A stretch of DNA of 64,000 nucleotides from Castellaniella sp. MT123 (GTDB lineage: Bacteria; Pseudomonadota; Gammaproteobacteria; Burkholderiales; Burkholderiaceae_B). The stretch is taken from the NCBI RefSeq assembly GCF_039614765.1, contig NZ_CP154879.1, positions 620,001 to 684,000 on the forward strand, read 5' to 3'. Position numbers and translations under genes: made by a program. Under the pieces are notes generated by a model. That model was not told the origin of the DNA, made no database searches, and saw only the letters and a program-made list of their open reading frames with translations. Position 1 is the stretch's first letter. Each line of letters begins with the position of its first letter. This document shows positions 35,839 to 44,557 of the stretch, in pieces.

Positions 35839-36330
35839 TCAGGGTTTCATCGGGCCTTTCATGTTGCCCTTGAGTCCACGCTGTTCGTGCCGTTCAGCCA
35901 GCTTCTGCCGCTGTTCGGGTGTCAGGACGGCGCGAACCTGGGCCATGGTCTGGGCGCGCAGCAGGGCCAGCTGACCCTGGGCCTGACCCAGTGTGTCGGC
36001 GGCTTGCTTGGCCTTGGCCTGATCGAAACTGTCGGCCTGGGTCAGTTCGCGCAGATTGCCGGCGGCTTCCTTCAGGGCCTTTTTCTGGTCGTAGACGGCC
36101 TGTTCCTGGTCGTGACGGATCTTGAAGATCTGATCCTGTTGCGCCTGGGTCAGATCCAGGCCGCGCATCCAACGGTCGCCATGGTGGTCATTGTCGTGAC
36201 CAGCCTTCTGCGATGCGTGTTCCCCCCACTGTCCCTGCGGACCGGAGGCCGCTGTGGCGGCCAGCGGGGCGGCGACGATGGTGGCGGCCAGCGCCAGGGC
36301 GGAGAGCGTGCGGATCGGCGTGAAAGTCAT
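35839..36330 (-). CDS. Periplasmic Spy/CpxP-family (LTXXQ) protein
   Basis: A 163-residue exported protein: signal peptide to about residue 28 (ATAA), a His/Asp-rich patch GHDNDHHGD at 44-52, then a largely helical domain with two LTxxQ motifs, LTQAQ (60-64) and LTPEQ (136-140). Spy is an ATP-independent periplasmic chaperone and CpxP a stress adaptor; both sit under BaeSR/CpxAR control in E. coli. The BaeSR-like pair 2.4 kb away makes that link attractive. The His-rich patch could bind metal. Gene name withheld, as Spy and CpxP cannot be told apart here. Confidence 0.82.
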   Translation of the reverse strand: MTFTPIRTLSALALAATIVAAPLAATAASGPQGQWGEHASQKAGHDNDHHGDRWMRGLDLTQAQQDQIFKIRHDQEQAVYDQKKALKEAAGNLRELTQADSFDQAKAKQAADTLGQAQGQLALLRAQTMAQVRAVLTPEQRQKLAERHEQRGLKGNMKGPMKP

Positions 36331-36352
36331 GGTGTCTGTCCTTCTGATTCGA

Positions 36353-36371
36353 CCGCACCCCGGTGGTGCGG
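36353..36371. other. Hairpin just upstream of the Spy-like gene
   Basis: CCGCACC (36353-36359) and GGTGCGG (36365-36371) pair perfectly around a 5-base loop, 23-41 bases before the Spy-like start codon on the minus strand. It may be a leader structure or the terminator of the YggS-like gene read from the other side. Confidence 0.3.
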
Positions 36372-36452
36372 CAATGAAGACAGGTTAAGCGTCGACTGCG
36401 GCGTAAAAATGGAACCATTGTGAAGAAAACGTGGATCTTGTTAGATCGTTCT

Positions 36453-37241
36453 TCAGGGCTTCCCGGCGGTGCCCTCTGGCCAGTAATAGCTGTCGGGCAG
36501 GGTGCGCGATCCGAAAATCGCCTGGCCAACGCGCACGGTGGTGGCGCCTTCCTCGATGGCCCATTCGAAGTCCCCCGACATGCCCATGGACAGTTCGGCG
36601 AAGGCGTCTCCCTGGGGGGCTTCCTGGCGCAGCTGATCCCGCAGGGACCTGAGCAGCACGAAGCAGGGCCTGACGTGATTTTCGTCCGAGGAAAACAGGG
36701 CCAGCGTCATCAGGCCGCGCACGCGCAGCGCGCCGTAGGCGGGCAGGGCGCGCGCGAAATCCAGCACCTGGTCGGGCGCCAGCCCGAATTTGCTGTCCTC
36801 GCCCGACGTGTTCACCTGGACGAGGACATCCAGGCTGCGACCTTCTTCTTGTAGCCGCCGGTCCAGCGCCTCGGCCACCCGGAGATTGTCCAGCGCCTGG
36901 AATTCCTGCGCGAAGCGGGCGACGAATTTGGCCTTGTTGGTCTGCAGGTGACCGATGATGGCCCAGTGCAGATCTGTCAGGTCGGCCATGGTTTCCCATT
37001 TGCCGTAGGCTTCCTGGACCTTGTTTTCCCCCAGCAGCCGACAGCCGGCGGCGTAGGCCATCCGGATGCGGGACTCGTCAACGGTTTTGCTGACGGGCAG
37101 CAGACGTACTGTCGACGGATCGCGGTCGGCCCGCGCGCAGGCCGCCTGGATGCGGTGCCGGATGTCGGCCAGGTTGGCCTGGATTTCCGCCTGGGACGAT
37201 GCGGTCTGATAAGCCGGACGGATCGGGGGAACAGCGCTCAT
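36453..37241 (-). CDS. yggS: YggS-family pyridoxal phosphate homeostasis protein
   Basis: A 262-residue PLP-binding TIM-barrel protein. The PLP lysine is K52 in LLPVSKT; other family blocks are RLLGENKVQEAYGKW, HWAIIGHLQTNKAK, LVQVNTSGEDSKFGL and ELSMGMSGDFEWAIEEGATTVRVG. The family (COG0325, PLPBP/ProSC) keeps free PLP in balance and has no known enzymatic activity. It has a loose N-terminal extension of about 20 residues. It is divergent from recC with 78 bases between. In many bacteria it neighbours pilT or proC; neither is here. Confidence 0.92.
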   Translation of the reverse strand: MSAVPPIRPAYQTASSQAEIQANLADIRHRIQAACARADRDPSTVRLLPVSKTVDESRIRMAYAAGCRLLGENKVQEAYGKWETMADLTDLHWAIIGHLQTNKAKFVARFAQEFQALDNLRVAEALDRRLQEEGRSLDVLVQVNTSGEDSKFGLAPDQVLDFARALPAYGALRVRGLMTLALFSSDENHVRPCFVLLRSLRDQLRQEAPQGDAFAELSMGMSGDFEWAIEEGATTVRVGQAIFGSRTLPDSYYWPEGTAGKP

Positions 37242-37319
37242 GGACAGTCTCGGGTGATGCGACGTAAGGGGATTGTAAAATGCCTTTTGTCATGCTGCTT
37301 TGAAAACGGGGAAGGGCGG

Positions 37320-40300
37320 ATGCGCGAAGAAGGGTCGGAACTGACGCCGGGACTGGTGCTGGTGCATGGCAATCGCGCCGAGCAGCTGCGCGAGGTTCTG
37401 GTCGCCTGGATGGGCCACGACCCGCTGGCACCGCTGGAAAACGAGTCCCTGCTGGTGCACAGCAACGGTATCGCCCAGTGGCTGCGCTTGGCGTTGGCGC
37501 AGGACTTGAATGGCGGCATCGCCGCCGCGCTGGATTTCCTGCTGCCGTCGCGCTTCATGTGGCAGGCGTATCGCAGTGTCCTGGGGGCCGATGCCGTGCC
37601 CGAGGACTCCCCGCTGGACAAGAACGCCCTGGTCTGGCGCCTGATGCGCCTGCTGCCTGATCTGCTCGACCGGCCGGACTATGCCGTCCTGCAGCGATTT
37701 CTGGCCGATGATGCCGACGTGCGCAAGCGCTACCAGCTGGCCTGCCGGCTGGCGGATTTGTTCGATCAGTACCAGGTCTATCGCGCCGACTGGCTGCAGG
37801 CCTGGTCCCAGGGCGAGGCCGTGCTGAGCGATGGCCGGGGGCCTGTGCGGGAACTGCCAGATACCCAGGCCTGGCAGGCACACCTGTGGCGCGCCTTGCT
37901 CGACGACCTGGGAGGGGGGGCCGCGCCGGTCGGCCGCGCGGCGATCCACGAAGCCTTCATGACCAGGGTGCTGGATCCGGGCATGCAGGTCCGGCCGGCG
38001 GGTCTGCCGCGCCGCATCCTGGTGTTCGGCATTTCCGCCATGCCGCGCCAGACCTTCGAGGCGCTGGCCTCGCTGTCGCGCTGGGTGCAGATTCTGGTTT
38101 GCGTGCACAATCCCTGCGCGCATTACTGGGCCGACATCCAGGGGGACCGGGATCTGCTGCGCGCGCGCTTCCGGCGCCAGGCGCGCCGCCCCGGCATGGC
38201 CGATGTGCTGGACGACACAGCGCTGCATCAGCAGACGCACCCACTGTTGGCATCCTGGGGGCGCCAGGGCCGCGACTACATCGGCATGCTGGACGATTTC
38301 GACGACCCGGCCCAGCGTAGCCGCTGGGTACCGCATTTCGATGCCCTGCACCGGCGTATCGACGCCTTCCAGGACCTGCCGGGCGACACCCTGCTGGAAC
38401 AGCTGCAGGACGATATCCGCGACTTGCGCCCCCTGTCCGAGACGCGGGATCTCTGGCCGGCGGTGGATCTCGGGCAGGACGCCTCGATCCGCTTCCTGGT
38501 CGCCCACAGCGTCCAGCGCGAGGTCGAGATCCTGCAGGATCAGTTGCTGGCCGCCTTCGAGGCCGACCCTTCGCTGCAGCCGCGCGACGTGATCGTCATG
38601 GTGCCCGACATCGAAATCTACGCGCCGCACATCCAGGCGGTATTCGGCCTGTACGGGCCGCGCGATAGGCGCCACATCCCGTATGCCCTGGCTGACCGTA
38701 GCCAACGGCATGCCGACCCGCTGGTCATCGTGCTCGAGCAGTTGCTGACATTGCCGCGCCTGCGCCTGGGGCTTGCCGAACTCCTGGAATGGCTGGACGT
38801 GCCGGCGCTACGGGCGCGCTTTGGCATCGCGGCCGAAGACCTGCCGCTGCTCCAGACCTGGGCGCGCGACGCACAGGTGCGGTGGGGCCTGCATGCCGGG
38901 CATCGAGCGGCCTTCGATCTGGACCAGACCGAACAGGCCGCCCATGCGCATACCTGGCGGTTCGGGCTGCAGCGTATGTTGCTGGGCTACGCCACCGGGC
39001 CGGACGCGCCGGCCTGGCAGGGCATCGAACCCTACGACGAACCCGGCGGCCTGCAGGCCGCCGCCCTGGGGGCGCTGGCGCATCTGCTGGATACGGTGGA
39101 TCGCTATTGGCGCTTGCTGAACGAGCCGGCCGCTCCCCGGCAGTGGGTGGGGTATTTTCAGGCCCTGCTGGACGATTTCTTTCGCCCCCAGACCGATGCG
39201 GATGCCCAGACGCTGACCCGGTTTCGTCAGAGCCTGCAGGACTGGCTGCAGGCTTGCGATGCCGCGGGTCTGGCAGAAGCCTTGCCATCCGCGATTGCCG
39301 CCGAGCATTGTCTGGCGCAACTGGATCATGGGGGGCTGTCGCAGCGGTTCTTCGCGGGCGCCGTCACCTTCGCGACCCTGATGCCGATGCGGGCGATCCC
39401 CTTTCGTCGCGTCTGTCTGCTGGGCATGCACGACGGGGCCTTCCCCCGGGTGCGCGCGCCGTCGGACATGGATCTGATGGCCACCCATCCCCGCTCGGGC
39501 GACCGCTCGCGCCGGGAGGACGACCGCTATCTCTTCCTGGAGGCCCTGCTCTCGGCGCGCGACCAGTTCTATGTTTCCTGGGTCGGCCACAGCATCCAGG
39601 ACAATGCGCAGCAACCGCCATCGGTCCTGGTGGCGCAACTGTGCGAACACCTGGACCGCGGATGGCGCCTGGCCGATGCGGCCGGCACCGTGTCGGCGGC
39701 GCTGACTTGCCAGCATCCGCTGCAGCCTTTCAGCCGACGCTACTTTCCTCTGCCATCCGAACCCGGCGATTCGCGCCTGTTCACGTATGCGGCCGAGTGG
39801 CGCGCGGCGCGATCGGGCCTGGGGCAGGTCAGGCAGCCAGCCGCGGACGCGGATCCGCTGCCGCCGCTGGTGCTGGAAACCGTCTTGCATCTAGGCCTGC
39901 TCAGAGGTTTCCTGCGGCACCCGGTCCAGATGTTCTTCCGGCAGCGCCTGCAGGTCGGTTTCGATGTGGCGGATGCGGATCTGTCCGAAGACGAGCCCTT
40001 TGCCCAGAGCGGCCTGACGCGCTGGCAGTTGTGCCAGGAACTGCTGGACGAGGTCGTTCAGGCCGATCCCGGGAACCTGCCTCAGGGGTTGGACACCGGC
40101 GACCTCGTCGACGCGCGCTTGCGGCAGATGCTGCGCCGGGGTGCGCTGGTCAGCGGCCCGTTGGGCGAGCGGGCCGCCCGGGAACTGCGCGATGCCGTGC
40201 AGCCGCCCCTGGACGAATACGCGGAAGCCTGCGCCCGATGGCCGATCGTCGTGGCCGAGACGCTGCGCATGACGAGCTCCGTCCCGGATGGCCAGGATGG

Positions 40301-40853
40301 GATGGCGGGCTTCGATGATGCGCTCTCCGGCTGGCGCCGGAATGCCGATGGCGCATGGTGCCGCATCCATCTGCTCGCCAGCGGCCTGATCGACAAGGAC
40401 AAGCGATATCGCTTCAAGCCCCTGGTGCCGGCGTGGCTGGAGCACGTGGCGGCGCATGTGCATGGCCGGTCTCTGACGACGCAGGTCATCAGCCCCAAGG
40501 GTACGATGGTCCTGGCGCCGCTGGACATGGGGGATGCCTTGCGGATCTGGGCGACGCTGTGGGATGCCTGGCGGCAGGGCATGCGTGCCGCCTTGCCCGT
40601 CGAGATCGGCGCGGCCAATGCCTGGCTGCGCGCCGGCGCGGCGACCGATCCCGATAGCCCCGCCTGCCAGGCCGCCCGGCAATCCTATGAACAGACCGTG
40701 GAACGCGACCTGTATCTGCGGCGTGGCTATCCTGATTTCGATTGTTTGTGCCAGGGGGACGGTTTCTTTCGCTGGGCGCGGATCTTGTACGGCGACTTGT
40801 CCACCGCCCTGCCGGCGGACACCAAAAAGCGCGCCGCCCGGGAGGCCTCCTGA
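37320..40853 (+). CDS. recC: Exodeoxyribonuclease V gamma subunit (RecC)
   Basis: A 1177-residue RecC-like protein; E. coli RecC is 1122. Family blocks include LVHSNGIAQWLRLALAQ near residue 50, RRILVFGISAMPRQTF, VIVMVPDIEIYAPHIQAVF and FCxLGMHDGAFPR-like VCLLGMHDGAFPRVRAPSDMDLM. RecC recognises Chi in the RecBCD helicase-nuclease that repairs double-strand breaks. ATG 37320 follows GGGGAAGGGCGG; an open frame to 36948 runs over the yggS promoter and is not used. Its stop overlaps the recB start (TGATG at 40851). Gene order recC-recB-recD suggests a single operon. Confidence 0.93.
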   Translation: MREEGSELTPGLVLVHGNRAEQLREVLVAWMGHDPLAPLENESLLVHSNGIAQWLRLALAQDLNGGIAAALDFLLPSRFMWQAYRSVLGADAVPEDSPLDKNALVWRLMRLLPDLLDRPDYAVLQRFLADDADVRKRYQLACRLADLFDQYQVYRADWLQAWSQGEAVLSDGRGPVRELPDTQAWQAHLWRALLDDLGGGAAPVGRAAIHEAFMTRVLDPGMQVRPAGLPRRILVFGISAMPRQTFEALASLSRWVQILVCVHNPCAHYWADIQGDRDLLRARFRRQARRPGMADVLDDTALHQQTHPLLASWGRQGRDYIGMLDDFDDPAQRSRWVPHFDALHRRIDAFQDLPGDTLLEQLQDDIRDLRPLSETRDLWPAVDLGQDASIRFLVAHSVQREVEILQDQLLAAFEADPSLQPRDVIVMVPDIEIYAPHIQAVFGLYGPRDRRHIPYALADRSQRHADPLVIVLEQLLTLPRLRLGLAELLEWLDVPALRARFGIAAEDLPLLQTWARDAQVRWGLHAGHRAAFDLDQTEQAAHAHTWRFGLQRMLLGYATGPDAPAWQGIEPYDEPGGLQAAALGALAHLLDTVDRYWRLLNEPAAPRQWVGYFQALLDDFFRPQTDADAQTLTRFRQSLQDWLQACDAAGLAEALPSAIAAEHCLAQLDHGGLSQRFFAGAVTFATLMPMRAIPFRRVCLLGMHDGAFPRVRAPSDMDLMATHPRSGDRSRREDDRYLFLEALLSARDQFYVSWVGHSIQDNAQQPPSVLVAQLCEHLDRGWRLADAAGTVSAALTCQHPLQPFSRRYFPLPSEPGDSRLFTYAAEWRAARSGLGQVRQPAADADPLPPLVLETVLHLGLLRGFLRHPVQMFFRQRLQVGFDVADADLSEDEPFAQSGLTRWQLCQELLDEVVQADPGNLPQGLDTGDLVDARLRQMLRRGALVSGPLGERAARELRDAVQPPLDEYAEACARWPIVVAETLRMTSSVPDGQDGMAGFDDALSGWRRNADGAWCRIHLLASGLIDKDKRYRFKPLVPAWLEHVAAHVHGRSLTTQVISPKGTMVLAPLDMGDALRIWATLWDAWRQGMRAALPVEIGAANAWLRAGAATDPDSPACQAARQSYEQTVERDLYLRRGYPDFDCLCQGDGFFRWARILYGDLSTALPADTKKRAAREAS

Positions 40854-43800
40854 TGCCGGCCGACAGCATGATCACACCCGATTTCATCCCCCAAGTCGAT
40901 CCGTTGCGGTTCGAGCTGCGAGGCAGCCATCTGATCGAGGCCAGTGCCGGGACTGGAAAAACCTGGACGATCGCGGCGCTCTATGTGCGGCTCGTCCTCG
41001 GCCACGGAGGCCAGCCGCCGCGCCTGCCCTCCCAGATCCTGGTGCTGACCTTCACCGACGCGGCCGCGCAGGAACTGCGGGATCGCATCCGCAGCCGTCT
41101 GTCCGAGGCCGCTGTGGGGTTCTCCGCAGCCATCGGCCAGGATGCGCCCGAGCCCTTGCCCGATCCGTTCCTGCAGGATTTACGGGCAGCCCATCCCGCC
41201 GAGCGCTGGCCGGCCTGCGCGCGGGTGCTGGATCTGGCGGCCCAGTCCATGGACGAAGCCTCGATTTCCACGATCCACGCCTGGTGCGCCAGGGTGCTGA
41301 AGGAACATGCCTTCGATAGCGCCAGTCTGTTTGAGCAGGAACTGCTCACCGATCTGCGGGAATCCCAGCGCCAGGTGGCCTGGGACTACTGGCGCGCCTG
41401 CGTGGCACGCCTGCCCGCCGCCGCACTCGATGACGTCCTGGGGATCTGGCCGGGACCGGATGCCCTGGACCAGTCCCTGTCGCGGTTGCTGACTCGTGAA
41501 GGGTTGCCGGATATGGGCGAGGATGATCTCGAACAGGTCTGGTCCGCGGCCTCGGCCGAGCGTCGGGCGCAGCTGCTGGCCCTGAAGGCGCCCTGGCCGC
41601 AGGCCGTGGACGAACTGCAGGCCTGGCTGGATGCCCAGGGAAACCAGGTGAGCATCCGGGCGGATCACCGTGGTGGCTGGCTGCAGGCGCTGCGCGACTG
41701 GGCAGCCAGCCCTGATCTGGAGAAGCCGGCGTTGAGTTCCACCGCCTGGAAGGCGCTTGCGCCCCAGGGACTGGACGAGCGCTGGAAAGGTGCCGGCCCG
41801 GCCCCTGAACCGCCAGCGGCCAGCCGGGCTCTGTCGCGGCTGCAGGCGGATCTGGACAGTCTGCCCGCCGTGCGCCTGCCCGTCCAGCGGCATGCGCTGG
41901 CCTGGATGGCGGCCCGCCTGCGGCAACTGCTGGCGCGCAAGGCCGCCATGGGGTTCGACGGTTTGCTGACCGGGCTGGATGCCGCCTTGCGGGGGATGCG
42001 AGGAGAGCCCCTCATCCGGACGCTGCGCGAACAGTTTCCCGTCGTGCTGATCGACGAATTCCAGGATACGGATCCGGTCCAGTACCGGATCTTCGACCGT
42101 ATCTACGACGTGGCGGATCCGGCCCCGGAGACGGCCCTGATCTTCATCGGGGACCCGAAGCAGGCGATCTACGGTTTTCGTGGCGCCGATGTGCACACCT
42201 ACCTGCAGGCGGCGCGTGCCTGCGACGGCCGGGTCCAGACCCTGAACCGGAATCACCGCTCATCGACGGCGCTGGTGCAGGCGGTCAACCATTGTTTCGA
42301 CCGCCACGAGGCACCCGCCGTATTCCCCACCGGGCTGGCGGATGAAACCATCGCTTTCCATCCCGTGCAGGCGCGTGGCCGTGCCGAGTCCTGGGAGATC
42401 GACGGGCAGGCGCCGTCGGCCATGACGGCTCGCTGGATCGATGTGGACCCACCCGACGGAACCCTGACGGTCGATGCCTATTGCGCGCAGGCGGCCGAAT
42501 GGTGCGCCCGTCAGGTGGCCGATCTGCTGGAACTGGGGCATTGGGGGCGGGCCGGGTTCCGCTCGGATTGCGGGCTGGCCGCGGTACAGCCCGCCGACAT
42601 GGCGATTCTGGTCAACGGCAAAGATGAGGCCCGGCAAATCCGCGAGGCCCTGAGCCGGCAGGGGGTGCGCAGCGTCTATCTCTCGGATCGGCGGTCAGTC
42701 TATGCGTCGGCCGTGGCCCAGGAGCTGGTCTTCATTCTGGCCGCCTGTGTACATCCCGAGGACGAGCAGGCCATCCGCGCTGCGCTGGCGACCCCTTTGC
42801 TGGGGCTGGACGTCGCCCGGCTGGCGATGCTGGGGGACGACGAATGGGCCTGGGACGGGCAGGTCGAACGCTTCCAGTCATATCATCAACGCTGGCGGCA
42901 GCGGGGCGTCCTGCCGATGCTGCGCCAGCTGTTGCACGATTTCGAGGTCCCCGCCCGTCTGCTGGCCCAAGGCCCGGATGGCGAACGCCTGCTCACCGAC
43001 TGCCTGCATTTGGCCGAACTGTTGCAGCAGGCGAGCGCTCAGCTCGATGGCGAGCAAGCTGTCCTGCACCATCTGGCGCGCCAGTGCGCCACACCGGATG
43101 ATGACGCCGATGCGGAGGATGCGCGCCGCCTGCGTCTGGAAAGCGACGAGAATCTGGTACGGGTCATCACCATCCACAAGTCCAAGGGGCTCGAATATCC
43201 TCTGGTGTTCCTGCCCTTCATCTGCCGGGGCCGCGCCGCTCGGCTGCAGGATCGCCCCCACCTGCTGACGGTGGATGGCGAGCGCCAGTGGATCATGCAG
43301 GCCACCGATGCGCAACGCCGCCAGTTGCTGCAGGAACAGCTGGGCGAGGAGACCCGCAAGCTCTATGTCGCGCTGACCCGCGCCCGGCATGCCGTCTGGC
43401 TGGCGCTGGCGGTGCCGGGGAAAGATCGTGTCAGCGGCATTGGCCATGTCCTGGGAGAAGACCTGCGTCTGGCCTGGAGTGATCGGGTCGCCGCCCATCC
43501 GGACGAGTTTGCCTGGGACACTTCGCAGCCGGCCGATGCGGCCGGTTCGATCGCAAGGCAGGAGGATATTTCGGACGATACCGCGGACCTGGGGCCCGCC
43601 CGACTGCTGGCTGTGCCAGCGGTGCGCCATCCCTGGTGGGTGGCCAGCTATTCCGCCCTGCATCCGACAGACGCCCAGATCGGGGCCGCCGGCTCTCGGG
43701 ATGCGTCTCCCGAGACGGCGTCCGAAGACGTGTTGCGTGAGGGGCGCCGGGTGGTGGATGTGGCGGGGTGGCCACCGGAACCGGATGTTCCCCTCGCCGC

Positions 43801-44557
43801 TTCGGACGGTCTTTCGGGCGCCCTGTCCGGACTTCCCCGGGGTAGCGAGACGGGTACCTTCCTGCATGGCCTGCTCGAATGGGCCGCACAGCGGCGCTTC
43901 CGCCATCTGGACGGTGCGCGCGACCTGATCGCCCGTCGCTGTGCCGTGCGTGGCTGGGAAGCTCACATCGATACGCTGCACGCCTGGCTGCTGGATTTCG
44001 TCCAGACCGCCTGGACCCCCCGGGTGCCGGGCGGCCCGGTGCTGCGGCTGGATCGCCTGCGGGCCAGCTTGCCCGAAATGGAGTTCTGGCTGCCGGTGGA
44101 GCAGGTGTGGGTGACGCGGCTGGATCAGTTGATTACACAGGCCACGTTCGATGCGGCCCCCCGTCCCGCGCTGGCCGAAGACAGGCTCAACGGCCTGTTC
44201 AAGGGTTTCATCGATCTGTGCTTGCAGGGCGACGACGGGCGCTATTACCTGATCGACTACAAGTCCAACGATCTGGGTGCGCGGCTGTCGGACTATCGCC
44301 CTTCGGCGTTGCAGGCGGCCATGTGTGCGGCGCGCTATGACGTGCAACTGGTCATGTACGTCCTGGCGCTGCACCGGCAGTTGCGAACCCGGCTGCCGGA
44401 TTACGATTACGAACGGGATATGGGCGGGGCGATCTATCTGTTTCTGCGGGGGCGGATGGCACCCGGCCAAGGCCTCCTGTCCCTGCGTCCGCCGCCGTCC
44501 CTGATCGAGGATCTGGATGCCTTGTTTGCCGGCCAGGAGGCCGCGGCCCATGACTGA
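40853..44557 (+). CDS. recB: Exodeoxyribonuclease V beta subunit (RecB)
   Basis: A 1234-residue SF1A helicase-nuclease. Walker A is ASAGTGKTWT (about 30-39), motif II VVLIDEFQDTDPVQ, motif III IGDPKQAIYGFRGADV, motif V VRVITIHKSKGLEYPLVFLPF. The C-terminal RecB nuclease domain shows GTFLHGLLEW and the active-site pair D1135/K1137 (YLIDYKSNDLG). GGAGG at 40841-40845 and overlap with recC fix ATG 40853. The overlap with recD (44550-44557) points to coupled translation. Confidence 0.95.
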   Translation: MPADSMITPDFIPQVDPLRFELRGSHLIEASAGTGKTWTIAALYVRLVLGHGGQPPRLPSQILVLTFTDAAAQELRDRIRSRLSEAAVGFSAAIGQDAPEPLPDPFLQDLRAAHPAERWPACARVLDLAAQSMDEASISTIHAWCARVLKEHAFDSASLFEQELLTDLRESQRQVAWDYWRACVARLPAAALDDVLGIWPGPDALDQSLSRLLTREGLPDMGEDDLEQVWSAASAERRAQLLALKAPWPQAVDELQAWLDAQGNQVSIRADHRGGWLQALRDWAASPDLEKPALSSTAWKALAPQGLDERWKGAGPAPEPPAASRALSRLQADLDSLPAVRLPVQRHALAWMAARLRQLLARKAAMGFDGLLTGLDAALRGMRGEPLIRTLREQFPVVLIDEFQDTDPVQYRIFDRIYDVADPAPETALIFIGDPKQAIYGFRGADVHTYLQAARACDGRVQTLNRNHRSSTALVQAVNHCFDRHEAPAVFPTGLADETIAFHPVQARGRAESWEIDGQAPSAMTARWIDVDPPDGTLTVDAYCAQAAEWCARQVADLLELGHWGRAGFRSDCGLAAVQPADMAILVNGKDEARQIREALSRQGVRSVYLSDRRSVYASAVAQELVFILAACVHPEDEQAIRAALATPLLGLDVARLAMLGDDEWAWDGQVERFQSYHQRWRQRGVLPMLRQLLHDFEVPARLLAQGPDGERLLTDCLHLAELLQQASAQLDGEQAVLHHLARQCATPDDDADAEDARRLRLESDENLVRVITIHKSKGLEYPLVFLPFICRGRAARLQDRPHLLTVDGERQWIMQATDAQRRQLLQEQLGEETRKLYVALTRARHAVWLALAVPGKDRVSGIGHVLGEDLRLAWSDRVAAHPDEFAWDTSQPADAAGSIARQEDISDDTADLGPARLLAVPAVRHPWWVASYSALHPTDAQIGAAGSRDASPETASEDVLREGRRVVDVAGWPPEPDVPLAASDGLSGALSGLPRGSETGTFLHGLLEWAAQRRFRHLDGARDLIARRCAVRGWEAHIDTLHAWLLDFVQTAWTPRVPGGPVLRLDRLRASLPEMEFWLPVEQVWVTRLDQLITQATFDAAPRPALAEDRLNGLFKGFIDLCLQGDDGRYYLIDYKSNDLGARLSDYRPSALQAAMCAARYDVQLVMYVLALHRQLRTRLPDYDYERDMGGAIYLFLRGRMAPGQGLLSLRPPPSLIEDLDALFAGQEAAAHD

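Noticed and set aside
36948-37319. Possible long N-terminus of RecC
   Set aside because: It overlaps the yggS gene and its promoter on the other strand, and RecC similarity begins only after ATG 37320.
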